From Cycas panzhihuaensis (Eukaryota; Cycadophyta): a stretch of 64,000 nt of DNA. Each line of letters begins with the position of its first letter. The first letter of the stretch is position 1. Location: contig CM041465.1 of assembly GCA_023213395.1 (NCBI GenBank), positions 113,343,741-113,407,740 of the forward strand, given 5' to 3'. The notes beneath the pieces are model-generated. The model did no database searches. It saw only the letters and a program-made list of their open reading frames with translations, and was not told the origin of the DNA. The position numbers were made by a program, and so were the translations under genes. Below are positions 11,091 through 21,821 of this stretch, in pieces.

Positions 11091-13234
11091 CATCAAAATG
11101 CAGACAAAAAGAGTTGATTCCCTTTTTCTTTTATGTTGTCTAATTACTACTATGCAAACCTTTTCAAAGAGAGAGAGAGTGAAATAAAGCAAGGGTACAT
11201 ACTTGGGATGAAGGCGCAGTCAAAGTGACAATGCTTCCACAAGATGTCCAAATCATTCCATGAAGCAACAATGGAGGGTCATGGTAGGGTGAAGCATGGG
11301 GCTTCCTTACCTTCCCCGAAAAGTGACACTAAAGTGCCAAAAATGAAAAGGAAAGCAATAGCGGAAAATAAAATGCTATGATAAAATACAAATAAATGCA
11401 CTTACCCAGGAGAAAGAAGGGAGGAGAAGTTCCTCGCATATTCCTTTCACCTCCAAGTAAGTGCAAAGATTCCCTTCCAGAGAAAGGAGGCTAGCAAAAT
11501 AAGAAGGAGCACCAAAAATATATATATATGCATATGCCAAAACTAAATCTCTATACATGTATATTAGTACTCATAAATCACAAGGTTATAGCAATGAATT
11601 ATAGTCAAAAATACCTAAATGGAAGGTATATAAATAGGTGAGCCTCAGAGTGACCCACCTCCCGCAAAGGGAAACCTTACCCTCCCTCAAGAAGCCATAG
11701 GGCAACGAGGGTATGGATGTATAACTAGCTGTAAACAGGGGCAACAAAAGTGCAAAAGAGCCCAAGGAAGTCCTTAATAGGCCAGATTACTACAGGGAGC
11801 AAATCAGGCCATTAAGAGAAGGGTCAAGCTAGGAAGAGTTTCTAGGGCTTATGCATTACCTGGATGAGAGAAATGGGCCTATAAACTAGCGTTGCAATAG
11901 GTGCAAATGCTGGTTTCAATGACTAGAAATGGTCCCCTAATCCTTTGCCCACTCCAGGGATAGCACAGGGGCAAAATATGAGGGTTTGGAGGGTGGAAGC
12001 CTCTTAAGGAGCGCAAAGGTGGTACGAAATCCACCTAGCTTTATCCCAAACCTTATGGAGTCCTCTTTGGCTACTGTCCTGGGTATGAAACGCAGGAGAA
12101 GAGGCTCAAGCAACAAAGAAAAATCAAAGAGAAAGCAAGAAACAAACTCTTGAAACAAGGAGAAGAAAAACTAGTGACAAACATACACAAATCTAGGCGT
12201 AAACTCAGCAGAGAAATGACTTTAAATCAATAAATACCTCGAGAGAAAGTGGAGAGGTGTTTGCCTTTGCAAAAGCCTACTAAGAAGAGGCTAAAAAACC
12301 TAAGAAAATGCCGAGATACAACAGGTATGGAGCCCTTATTGAGGCGGCTAAGAGAAATCCTGCTTCTAGGACCACTCAGTGATTGCTTGGGCAAAGAGAC
12401 CCTGAAAACTCCTCAAGGAGGCCCTCTTTAGGGCATGTAATGAGCTGTGAGGATGCCACATCGAAGCCTAAGGAGAGTTGGATACAAAGGAGTAGTTACA
12501 GGTCCTGGAAATACAGTAGAGCAGAAGAACATAACAGAGAGCAAGGTATTTTTCCTTTGTATTCCTTCCAAAAAGAGTCAAAAGATCCTAAAAATGAGTT
12601 GATATGGGCTTAAATTCTCAGCCCCAACCCTAATCGAGCAATTAGGGCTTGGCTGGTGCTAATGTGGGTTGAAGGACATGTGGCAATCTGTAATAAATGT
12701 GAGAATTTCCATAATAGTTTTAAAAAATAAATTATAACAGTTGCACCACGGTAAACTTCATGATACTACGAAATTTGTCATGGTGCGAGACCAAAAGACC
12801 AAACTGGCCCAAATTGCCAGTTGGGGCTATGGGCCAGGGTACTAAGAGGCTGGCAGGGGGTGGGTCCACCTACCCAGGAGTAACCAGAGGACCAAGAACC
12901 ACACAAAAAATGATGAAGGGGCTCTAGGACGCTACAAGGAGATTGAGTGGCAATAAATCAACACAACAATCAATCATTTACATGAGTCGGGCAAACCTTA
13001 AGGGGAGTAGGGTAGATTGTGGGAGGCGACATGGCCACCAGGGTGCCACACTTTTTGGAAGTGTGCCCTTGCTATAGTCATCATAGGCTAAAAGGGTGTA
13101 GATGGTGCAAACCATCTACAAGAAGGCATGTAGTATGCAAGCAAATACTCCTCACAAAAAGCAAAAATAAGGTGAGAAACATACCTACACTTACCTGAGT
13201 CGATCTCTCCGTATCCATTCCCTGGCTGGAAACA
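11091..13234 (-). repeat. 3' LTR piece of element 2
   Basis: Colinear with element 1 LTR positions from about 8940 to 11090, shifted by roughly 2150 bases. It ends GGCTGGAAACA at 13234 (CA terminus). Its left start at 11091 is mid-LTR, the point where element 1 inserted. Confidence 0.75.
12744..12785. repeat. LTR palindrome, element 2 3' LTR
   Basis: CACCACGGTAAA pairs with TTTGTCATGGTG with a few transition mismatches; same position as the perfect copy at 23010. Confidence 0.7.
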
Positions 13235-13252
13235 TCGCCTCGGCAAAGAAAG
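13235..13252 (-). other. Candidate polypurine tract of element 2
   Basis: On the minus strand a purine-rich run with GAGGCGA sits directly before the LTR start TGTTTCC. The same place in element 3 has a clearer tract (AAGGGGGCAG). This copy is weaker, probably mutated. Confidence 0.45.
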
Positions 13253-13609
13253 CCTCACTACTTGGAAGCATGGTGCGATGGTGAATGTTGGCAACACAAC
13301 TGTCAGTAACACATGTGTATGTATATATATAAACCAAGATCGTAATAGTAGTCAAGGGTGTCGGCAAGTGTCATGGCAGAACACGTAGATATAAGGACAG
13401 GGGTGGAGGCCATGTAGGGGTTGCCTATATGCCACCCCAAAATCGACTGGAAGAGAAGAAGGATGAGGGGACTTCCCCCATCACAAAAAGATGCAAAGAG
13501 ATATGCATGATCAAGTAGAAGAGATAATTGAGCAAAACCGGTAGTCACCATAGTTTAACCTCAGTAGCGACTAGCTTTTGGATGTGCGAACAGATCGCAA
13601 GATGATGTG

Positions 13610-14078
13610 CATGACAGCCTGGGACTTGGGTGACAGGATAACTAGACAAGTCTCAGGGACGGTCAGCAAGAAAAAGAAGGCAGCACTCAAGGATGAGGTG
13701 AATGAGATTATCTACCTTAGCATTGAGGGCCCGAGGGATGTGTCGAATGTTGATAGACTAGAAACAAGCCAAAAGAGATTTGGCGGTCGAGGCGAGGGCT
13801 CCCAATTGGGGGCATCGCACCTAGTAAACCTAAGTGAGATGGGATACCACAACCTGAGAGTCACAAAGGAGGACAATCGATTCGTGATGGAAATAAAGCA
13901 CATCAATAAGGGCCTCAATAACGGCCCTGTACTCAGCTTCGTTATTGGTAGCCTCTAGAAGGAAGACCCTAGAGCACAGGAAGCCATGTCCGGAAGAGCT
14001 GCAGAGAATCCAGGTGGCAGCAGAAGGTCTAGGATTACCGCAGCTTCCACCGTTAATAAAGATGAAGAGAGAGATAGA
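13610..14078 (-). pseudogene. Second, archaeal-type RNase H ORF of element 2 (decayed)
   Basis: RNase H fold protein of the kind known as the extra RNase H of Tat elements. Visible blocks are SLFIFINGGSCGNPRPS, EATNNEAEYRAVIEAL, VLLCDSQVVVSHLT and, past a stop near 13830, NAKVDNL. In element 3 the first block reads TDGGS, so here the first catalytic Asp has become Asn. The E, second D and last D are kept. Stops at about 13830 and 13770 break it. It lies between the antisense PMD ORF and the PPT, about 3.9 kb beyond integrase, not inside pol. Confidence 0.75.
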
Positions 14079-14616
14079 TGATAACAGAAAAAGTCTTGGT
14101 AGAGAAAAATGTGTAATAATATAAGAGTCAGAGTAAAAGAGGCTCATATGGCAAGCGATGAATGGCCATGAAGGGTAGGAGGACCTAATAATGAGGCTAC
14201 CTAAGGATGAGAGCAGACTACCTGACCACCGGTTGAGAGTGGGTGGAAAAGGGCATCTCAGGGTACTAAAGGTTGCTTTAGAAAGCAAAGAATGACTCTC
14301 AACAAGGAAGCATTCCTTTTGGAGGCCTCGAGAGCAGGAGCGGGCTGCAAAAACAGGTCTAGGGTGGTGAACCGAGCCAAACAAGTATAAACTCGGGCAT
14401 GCACAGGAGTGGCACACAAAATGAGATAAAAGGGGCTTCGGCATGAATGAGCCATTGGGGTGTCATTAATGCACCGAAAGAAATAGGTTGAGAGGGGACC
14501 ACGAAGATGAAAAGAGAAACTGGGCCAGAAAGCAATGTTGGGCAGGGCAAAAATGTGGTCTCGAAGCCTGCCTCATAGGCGAAAAAGGAGGAAGTGCCCA
14601 ATGGGGGTCACACCTC

Positions 14617-14623
14617 TATAAGG
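14617..14623 (+). promoter_or_regulatory. TATA-like motif on the plus strand, possibly for the antisense ORF
   Basis: CTCTATAAGGAAAC on the plus strand, in a block that aligns with 32024-32042 of element 3, where it reads CTATATAAGGAAAA. It faces the antisense PMD ORF, whose ATG is about 670 bases on. A start site is not shown. The same spot could instead drive the RNase H ORF on the minus strand (TTATATAGG in element 3). Confidence 0.35.
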
Positions 14624-14639
14624 AAACTCGAACGAAAAT

Positions 14640-15292
14640 GGATTTCATTCTCATGAGCTCTCATATGAAATGCAGAGCTCGTTCCTTATGTAGTGGAGTG
14701 CTACCCCACTTCCAGGACATGCAGTAAGAGATCTCGCCATTGGATCAGAGCAAGGAGGTAGCCAGCACGACCAAGAGAGTGACATGACGACAGCATGACC
14801 TGATCCAGTGAGTGGATTGTCAAAACCTCTCCCAAAATCGCAATTGAAATTTGTTAGTTTTTATCATTTTTTGTGTAGATTTTTGGCCCTATATGGACAA
14901 GAAGTGGCTTCTCGGAGTCCAAATTGGACCAAGAAAGTGGCGGGACTTGGGCATTAGGCAGCCCTAATCCCAGTGGGCCCCATTGAGCCCACCCAATATA
15001 ATTTTATTAAGTTTTCGCAGGAAAACCCCTTTGAGGGTGTTGTCCGACCGCACAAAGACCACAGTGCCGTGATCTTTGCAGCGGGACCCCGATCGCCTCG
15101 GGACCCGGCTAAACTCTGTAGTACAACAAAGTTTAGTGCGGTGTGAAGGCAAAATCGCAGAAAAATGGAGATGGGGGCCCGATGGGCCCTAAATCTCAAT
15201 CAGGTGGAGCTGATGGGTAGTTAAAGGGATAGAGAGCCAAGTGTAAGCTGAGATCTGACACGTTTGATGGCATTTTACAGGTGGTAACCACG
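14640..15292. other. Spacer between the second RNase H and the antisense ORF, element 2
   Basis: 14820-15020 aligns with 32230-32440 of element 3. Just before the antisense ATG, TTTTACAG at 15273-15280 looks like a 3' splice site, so a leader intron is possible. No gene is seen. Confidence 0.4.
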
Positions 15293-17194
15293 ATGGATAA
15301 CCTCGAAAACATAGGGATGACCATGCTAAGTTTTATAAAGATGATGAGCAGGGAGGATAGGGGAGTCCTACAGAGATGCAGGTTGCTGAAGGTGGTGAGG
15401 ACACCTCAGTATATGTCAGATCAGAGGTTGTTGATTGATATAATGTCGCATTGGGACAGGCAGAGATATGTGTTCCATCTGCCCTAAGTAGGGGACGTGA
15501 CGGTGACACCCAGAGACATCTGACAGATCCTAGGAGTGCCAGTGACAGGGAGGCTAGCCTCGCTAGGAGCATTACCTAGCAATGAGGTAGCCCATTGAGA
15601 GGTAGCTATGTTTTTTACGGGCCAAGACAGGTGGGAGAGGCGAGGAGTGCCTCTACAGAGTATGGTGACGTCTAGGGTTCCTCATGTGAGGAAGCTGATC
15701 ACTCTATGCCTTTTGTTCTGGATATCTCAAAAATAGAACTATAGAGATATCCCAGGTGACTAGATCGATGCAGTACGGAGGTGCGAGGCTGGGGAGCATT
15801 TGGATTGGGCCACTCTCATAGCGGTGAACCTCGTCGCTCAGTTGGACGCTATCAGGGTGGCGAGTAAAGGTGGATTGTCTTCTAGCACCCTCTTGCAGTG
15901 CTAGTTCTTTGATCATTTTGTGGCAGTGGAACCATCAGGGGGACCACATCCCATATCAGAGTGGGCACCTATGGTACACAGATGGCAGACTCAGTTTAGG
16001 GGAGTTAAGGATCAGGCACACGTTAGGAGGTCTATGGATGCTACGTCACTGGATCTCCTTACTATGACTGACTGCACCTTGAATACCTACTGATCGATGA
16101 GATGGGATAGTGACGGGGAGGCAGGAGTGGTAGGGGTTATCCCCAAAGACGATGATGGTGACGATGGGGGAGATGAAGGAGATGGGGCCGGCCCATCGTG
16201 AGCTATAGAGGAGGTAGATACATCAGGGACTGATGAGGAGATGAGGGGGCCTATGACACGAGCCTGGAGATTGAGGATCATGGAAAGACCTAGGGGGACA
16301 GCTCCACCAGCAAAGGGAGGGATGCAGGCTCCAGTAGTAGAGGCAGTCACAGAGGAGGTGCCAGAGGAGGAGGCATCAGTAGCTAGTGGAGTGCTAGGGG
16401 CAAAGGCCATCACACATGTGGAGGAGCCGGCGGTCACAGCAGGTGAGGCCTTACTTTCCTTGTTGTTTGATAGCCAGATGCCCACACGCTTTGATTTGGT
16501 TTCGATTTGGTATGTGACTAGATATATATACTAACATATGGCATGTTAGGTTTGTAGGTACCACAAAGATCTAGCAGTTGGTGGAGGCTATGATGAGGGA
16601 GATGTTCCCTCAGGTGTACACAGAGGGGCAGCCACCCATCGAGGCTGAGGATGCACCCAGATCAGCCAGTGCCCAAATGGCATCATTCGCCCCATTGGCG
16701 AGGGCGAGGGATATATGGGCTATAGAGTCCCAGGAGCACGTGGCGTTCAAGGGACAACTACAACGAGAGCTAGACGAGACTCAAGATGAGTGAGACACAC
16801 TGTAGAGTCATGTACAGGCGCTAGAGGCTCAGGGAGGATCTGGCGGAGACACAGAGGGCAGGATACGGATGCAGTCCTGGAGGAGCATCTCCGAGGGATG
16901 GAGGAGAAATTATGAAGCATGGAGGAGTGACTCCAGGGAGTAGAGGGTGAGAGATATCGTATCCAAGCTCGATATGATCAACTGGTGGATCAGGTGGCAT
17001 CGAGGTTGAGCCAGAGTAAGACACATACCTACACAGCGACAACGACACTGAGGAGGCCACGCGATGAGGGGAGCGAGGTAGGGAGCTCCCAAAGGCTATG
17101 GAGGAGCCTAGGAGGCATGTGGTCCCCAAGAGAGGGATCACACTGACCAGGAGGTGATACCCCTGAAGAGGGACAACAGCAGGGTATGAGGTAG
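15293..17194 (+). pseudogene. Antisense plant-mobile-domain (PMD) ORF of element 2, two exons
   Basis: Plus-strand gene running against gag-pol. Exon 1 (15293-16442, ATG at 15293) holds one uninterrupted frame of about 383 codons, broken only by substituted stops. It carries PMD hallmarks: LLIDIMSHWDRQRYVFHLP, VGDVTVTPRDI, ILGVPVTGR, then LITLCLLFWISQ and WATLIAVNLVAQLDAI. An acidic stretch (DDDGDDGGDEGD) follows at about 16130-16180. Exon 2 (16558-17194) continues in phase after the intron, has a one-base deletion at about 16865, and encodes the coiled-coil tail seen in element 1. PMD domains occur in plant aminotransferase-like nuclear proteins and in antisense ORFs of Tat elements such as Grande and Retand; the role in transposition is unknown. 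Confidence 0.8.
16443..16557 (+). other. Probable intron in the antisense PMD ORF of element 2
   Basis: Donor CAG|GTGAGG, branch-site match TACTAAC at 16528-16534, acceptor TTTGTAG|G. The 115-base segment has the higher A+T of plant introns. Removing it joins codon phase 1 of exon 1 to the correct frame of exon 2. The same structure occurs at 184-295 in element 1. Confidence 0.7.
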
Positions 17195-17952
17195 GTTAGG
17201 ATGTGATGCGGGAAAGCACAGGCCTCCAGGGGGTCACCATCTAGAGACATATGATTATACCCCCCTGTAAGGACACTGGCTTCCCATGGATGATGTACTA
17301 TCATTTGTATGTTATGAGGATTGATTTTGTATATATAGATAGGGTAATTCATATCCCATTTGACACATGAGATGGTGTTTATGGTATACATTGCAATGGA
17401 TGCGCAATAGATATGCATGTTTATGATGTTTTGGTCTTAGTGTATACATATGAGAGTATATGTATGTGAGTGTGAGTATGCACAGATGCATGATGATGTA
17501 GTAGGTGATGTTTTTACTATCGCATAGCTAGAGTTATGCTTGTTTTTAATGTGGATGTGATGTGTTATTTATTATGAGCTAGACTCATATTTCCTTTCAT
17601 GCAAGACCATATCTTTAGCAGGGACACACACGATCACCACGAGTAGTGGCAATGGATATATGTGAGGCTAAGAGATAGGGTGATATGCATGTCCATGTGG
17701 GAACATGGTGGGATATGTAAAGGAAATAGCGATGGGAGGGAGTGACGACAGCCTAAGAATCAGCCTAATTGGGGGATGCCCAAATAGGGAGGCGAGGTTC
17801 CCAAGAAAGAGGGAACAAGGGTCCTACGGAAGGAACCAAAAAGAATGAGGACCTAAGCCATCCATTCCATCCAAGGCTAGGCGGAATGCGAACAAGCTTA
17901 GGGCGGTAGTTTAGGCTCATTCCAGAGCATGGCAAAGGAATCGTCGAGAGGA
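17195..17952. other. Non-coding spacer downstream of integrase, element 2
   Basis: Homologous to 916-1551 of element 1. The segment near 17440-17510 has TGTATG/TGAGTG repeats. No gene is seen. Confidence 0.5.
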
Positions 17953-19176
17953 TCATGCATAAAATTTCTTGAGGAACTTTCCATTGACCACCTTCTCAAA
18001 TTCTAGGCCTTTCAAGGTGGCAATCCTATAAGTGCCATTATCGAGGCTCTCGAGAACGACAAAGGGACCGATCCATTTGGGCTTGAATTTGGTTAAGCGA
18101 TCATGGAGATATTCCAGTTTGAGGACATAGTCCCCAGGGTATAAAGGATGGGTACAAAGATGTTTGTCATAAGTCCTTTGTGAGCGGGCTTTCGAAGTGA
18201 GGTTTGCTTGGTAAGCCACTAAACGTCTCTCATCCAGAGCCTCGAGGTCTAAGAGGCGAGCCTGACAGATAGACTCCTCATCGATAAGACCTCTAAGGGA
18301 GACTCATAGAGAGGGGATGTCCACTTCCAGTGGGAGTACCACCTCGGTTCCATAGACTAAGGAGAATGGTGCCATTCTAGTAGTCGTACAGATAGAAGTA
18401 TAGTATGCCCATAGGGCGGAAGGGAGCTGAAGATGCCAATCTCTTCGAGATTGCATGACGGTTTTCTTTAGAATGTTAATAAGGGTCTTGTTGAATGATT
18501 CAACTTGTTTGTTTGCTTGAGGGTAATAAGGAGACAAGGTCCTATGAGAAATCTTTAACTTCTCGCAAAGCTCATCCATCTCCTTATTACAAAAGAGGGT
18601 CCCATTATATGTGATCAAGACATATGGGATCCCAAAATGGCAAATAATATGCTGGTAGACGAAGGTGGCTATCGTCTTGCTAGGCATAGTAGATATAGGG
18701 ATTTCCTCTGCCCATTTTGTGAAATACTCCGTGGCAGTCAAGATGTACTTGTGTTACGATGAAGAAGGTGGTGATATAGCACCAATGAGGTCTAAACCCC
18801 ATTAAGAAAAGGGCCATGGAGATATGATAAGATGGAGGGCCTCGGAAGGCACATGAGAGATGTTGGCGTGCTCTTGGCATAATCAACATCTCAAGGCATA
18901 GGCATGGGCGTCCTTGAAAAGGGACAGCCAATAATAGCCCATGCAGAGGATCCTTTGGGCCATGGATTCGCCCCCAAAGTGGCCCCTACAAATGCCATGA
19001 TGGCATTCACAGAGTATCTAGTCTACTTCGTCCAAAGCGACACAGTAAAGAAGGATCCCATCAAAGGATCTTTTATACAACACTTCATCTACGAGAAAGT
19101 ATTATCTAGCAGTGGCACGGATGCGTGACCTAACTTTATTGCTGGCTTTAAGGCGATATTGCTGTTGAGTGAGATA
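17953..19176 (-). pseudogene. pol: Integrase of element 2
   Basis: Same domains as in element 1. The HHCC region lies at about 19010-18860 (HHGICRGHFGG). The core runs from LTATEYFTKWAEE, and the C-terminal part ends at KFLKKFYA with a stop at 17953. The second catalytic Asp is changed: ITYNGTLF here against ITDNGTPF in element 1, so the enzyme would be dead even without its stops (near 18303 and elsewhere). The frame matches RT upstream. Confidence 0.85.
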
Positions 19177-20616
19177 TCACACAATGTCACCATACCACTT
19201 GCTATCAACAAGCAGATGAGAAGAGGTACCCTGGATGGTCAGGATAGACTCGTCAGAGAGAGAATCATCAACGGGAATGTTACACGTATTGGGAATGGGG
19301 GCATCGGCTAGTTGCTCTGCCACTATCATTCCCTTCTTCGACTTCTTGTTAATGATTTGAAGGTCAAACTCTTGGAGTATGACGGCCCAACGACTAGTCC
19401 TACCAGTCAAGTTCGAACGAGTAAGTAAGAAGTGCAAGGGATTAGATGGGGCAATCATCTTGGTGGTGTTTCTGAGAAAATAATATCTAAACTTCTTGAT
19501 CGCATAGACTAAGGAGAGACATTCCTTCTTGGTGGGGGGATAATTAAGCTCGGCAGCCACAAGGGTGCGACTGATGAAATAGATCACTCTCTCAATCCCT
19601 GAATCATCCTCTTGTATGAGCATTGCGCCCAAGGATTCATCGGTTGACGAGGTATACAAGATGAAGGGCCTATCAAAGCGAGGAGGTGCCAGCATAGGAG
19701 CAGAAGCGAGGGCTTCCTTGAGTCCTTTGAAGGCTTGTTGGGCCTTAATCAACCAAACAAATGGGGCTTCTTTTTTTAATAGGTTAGTAAGAGGTTTGAC
19801 ATTTATGGCGAAGTCTGCCAAAAAGTGCCTAAGGAAACTGAGCCTACCTAGAAACGACTTGATCTGTCATTGTGTTCTAGGAGGTAGCATATCAAGGATT
19901 ACCTTGACTTTATCAAGGTCAATCTGAATTCCTTGCTTTGACACGAGAAATCCAAGGAGTTTGCCTAAAGTGATGGCAAACACACACTTGAGCAGGTTTA
20001 GGCTAACATGATACTTGCGGCATCGCATGAAGATAGCCTGCAAGTCAGAGGGATGATGGGCCCTAACATGTGAGAGACCCATCATGTCATCCATGAAAAC
20101 CTCCAAGGTGTTATCGATGAGGTCATAGAAGATGAAATGCATTACTCTTTGATAAGTAGCACCTACATTTTTAAGACTGAAGGGCATTGCCTTATAGGCA
20201 AAGGTACCCCACGGGGTGATGAAGGCCATCTTGTGGCAGTCTTCAGGAGATATCTGGATCTTGTTGTAGCCAAAAAAGCCATCCATCAAGGACATAACTT
20301 TGAATCCAGTGGTTCGATCGACGATTTGATCGATAAAGTGGAGTGGGAAGTTATCTTTGGGACATGCATTGTTAATGTCGCAAAAATCAACGCATATCCA
20401 GATCATCTAGTTCTTTTTAACAACATGAACAATGTTGGATACCCACTTGGGGTAATCGATAGAAGTGATAAGTCTGACATCCAACAACTTCTTGACCTCC
20501 ATCTTAACGGCAGCCAAGAGCTTAGGGTGGAGAGGATGCTGCTTCTGGCACACGGGACGGGTACCAAGAATGGTGGTGAGATTATGAGTGACAATAGAGG
20601 GGTCAATTCTCTTCAT
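19177..20616 (-). pseudogene. pol: Reverse transcriptase and gypsy RNase H of element 2
   Basis: RT blocks are CVDFCDINNACPKDNFPLHF, FFGYNKIQISPEDCHKMAF, AMPFSLKNVGATYQRVMHF and FMDDMMG (20616 down to 19867), nearly free of stops. RNase H follows from 19821 to about 19280 in the same frame: FVWLIKAQQAFKGLKEAL, TKKECLSLVYAIKKFRYY, APSNPLHFLL, VAEQLADAPIP. As in element 1, the first Asp site of this RNase H is not recognisable and the last is replaced; the QSDPL Asp is Asn here. This gypsy-type domain therefore looks like a retroviral connection domain rather than an active nuclease. Confidence 0.85.
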
Positions 20617-21821
20617 GTCAGAATAATCCTATGCAAAGATGTCCCAAAACTCCTGGAACAAAAGGGAGTACTCCCTTACCTCATTAGGAGAGCATTCCAT
20701 CCTGACCTTAATGACCTTGCTAGGGACCAAGACTATGTCCTGGGTTACCCCCATGCACATGGTGTTCCCTTCCTCGAAATGGAGGGGGGTAAGGTCAACG
20801 AGAAGAGATGGAATAGGGGACGAGATTGGGTCAGCGAGTGTGGATCCAATCGCAAGGATCTTTTGGTGACCAACCCTATGGTGGCCAGAAGGTAAATTAG
20901 GTGTGAAGCTCGCTAGGTGCTTGAGCAAGGCTTCATTATCTTTGAAGTAATCCACCCCATGGATGACCTTACTTCGAATAGATGAAGTGCTAGAGGAAGT
21001 GGGGACAATCAGACCGTGATGGTCATCGGGTTGCCTGTCTTCCTCAGGAGACTCTAGGAGAGAGTCTCAAAGGGGCTCCAAGAAAGGAGCGAAAGGGAGT
21101 TCCTTGAAGCCATCACTTGCAGGGGGTGATGAAGAGGAAGAACTAATTGTGGATGAGTTAATACGAGTGATGACATGTGACACAGAAGAGTGACTAGTCT
21201 CACCAATGAGATATGTTCTAGATGGGGATCTAGAATGGGATGGGCATAACCTACTAGTGCGGAGGAAAGAAATAGGGTGAAGACAATCCTCATCCTCATC
21301 ATGAGACTTGTCGTCACTAAATGAGGTGAGGTACCCATAGCTTCCAACACCAATAGGAGTGAAGCGCATGAGACTAGGAGAAGAAGATGTGGGATCTTCT
21401 TCAGTGTGAGATGGATTGGGTATGCTAATGGAGCAAGACAAGGTGTAAGTAGAAGGGCCTTGGCTTGCTTGATTGATAGGGCGAGCTTGTTTAGCAGGTG
21501 GGTGCTCACAGGAAACAACCCTCATTTGTCCATCATGGACAAATTTAAGTTGCCCCCACAGGGTTGAACACACAGCTTCCATCTGGTCAAGCCATGGTCA
21601 ACCCAAGAGGAGATTGTAGTCAACGTCAACATCAAGGACTACAATGTCAGCGAGGACAGTCTTATGCTCAAGAGTGAGCGGGATCATGACAAATCCCAAT
21701 GGGGTCTTTTCGCTACCATTGTAGCCTTGGCATCACCATGGAATAGGTTCTAATGTAGAAATACCAAGCTCTTGCATAACACGCAAGGGCATGGCATTCA
21801 TGGAAGAACCATTATCGACAA
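20617..21821 (-). pseudogene. pol: Protease remnant and linker of element 2
   Basis: The long Ser/Pro/Asp-rich linker (21582 to 20629) matches that of elements 1 and 3. The protease C-terminal half is at about 21700-21590. The copy stops at about 21821, next to the position of the active-site DNGSS, where sequence switches directly to LTR. Gag and the PBS are gone. Confidence 0.7.

Noticed and set aside
12744-12785. CRISPR-like or tRNA-like structure at the LTR palindromes
   Set aside because: Single hairpins per LTR without spacers; no cloverleaf, no CCA-type acceptor arm.
13578-13958. A 126-codon plus-strand frame opposite the second RNase H
   Set aside because: Shadow of the RNase H coding strand, whose acidic motifs are conserved in element 3.
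8392-15015. A single 6.6 kb LTR containing the second RNase H and a 2.15 kb tandem duplication
   Set aside because: The ends TG...AAACA at 8392-11090 and 13234, the PPT of element 3 next to the same AAACA end, and the GTCAC duplication show LTRs of about 2.55-2.7 kb. The RNase H lies internal to the element, not in the LTR.
20137-20895. A 252-codon plus-strand frame over RT and linker of element 2
   Set aside because: It is the antisense shadow of well-recognised RT and linker coding sequence and shows no motif of its own.
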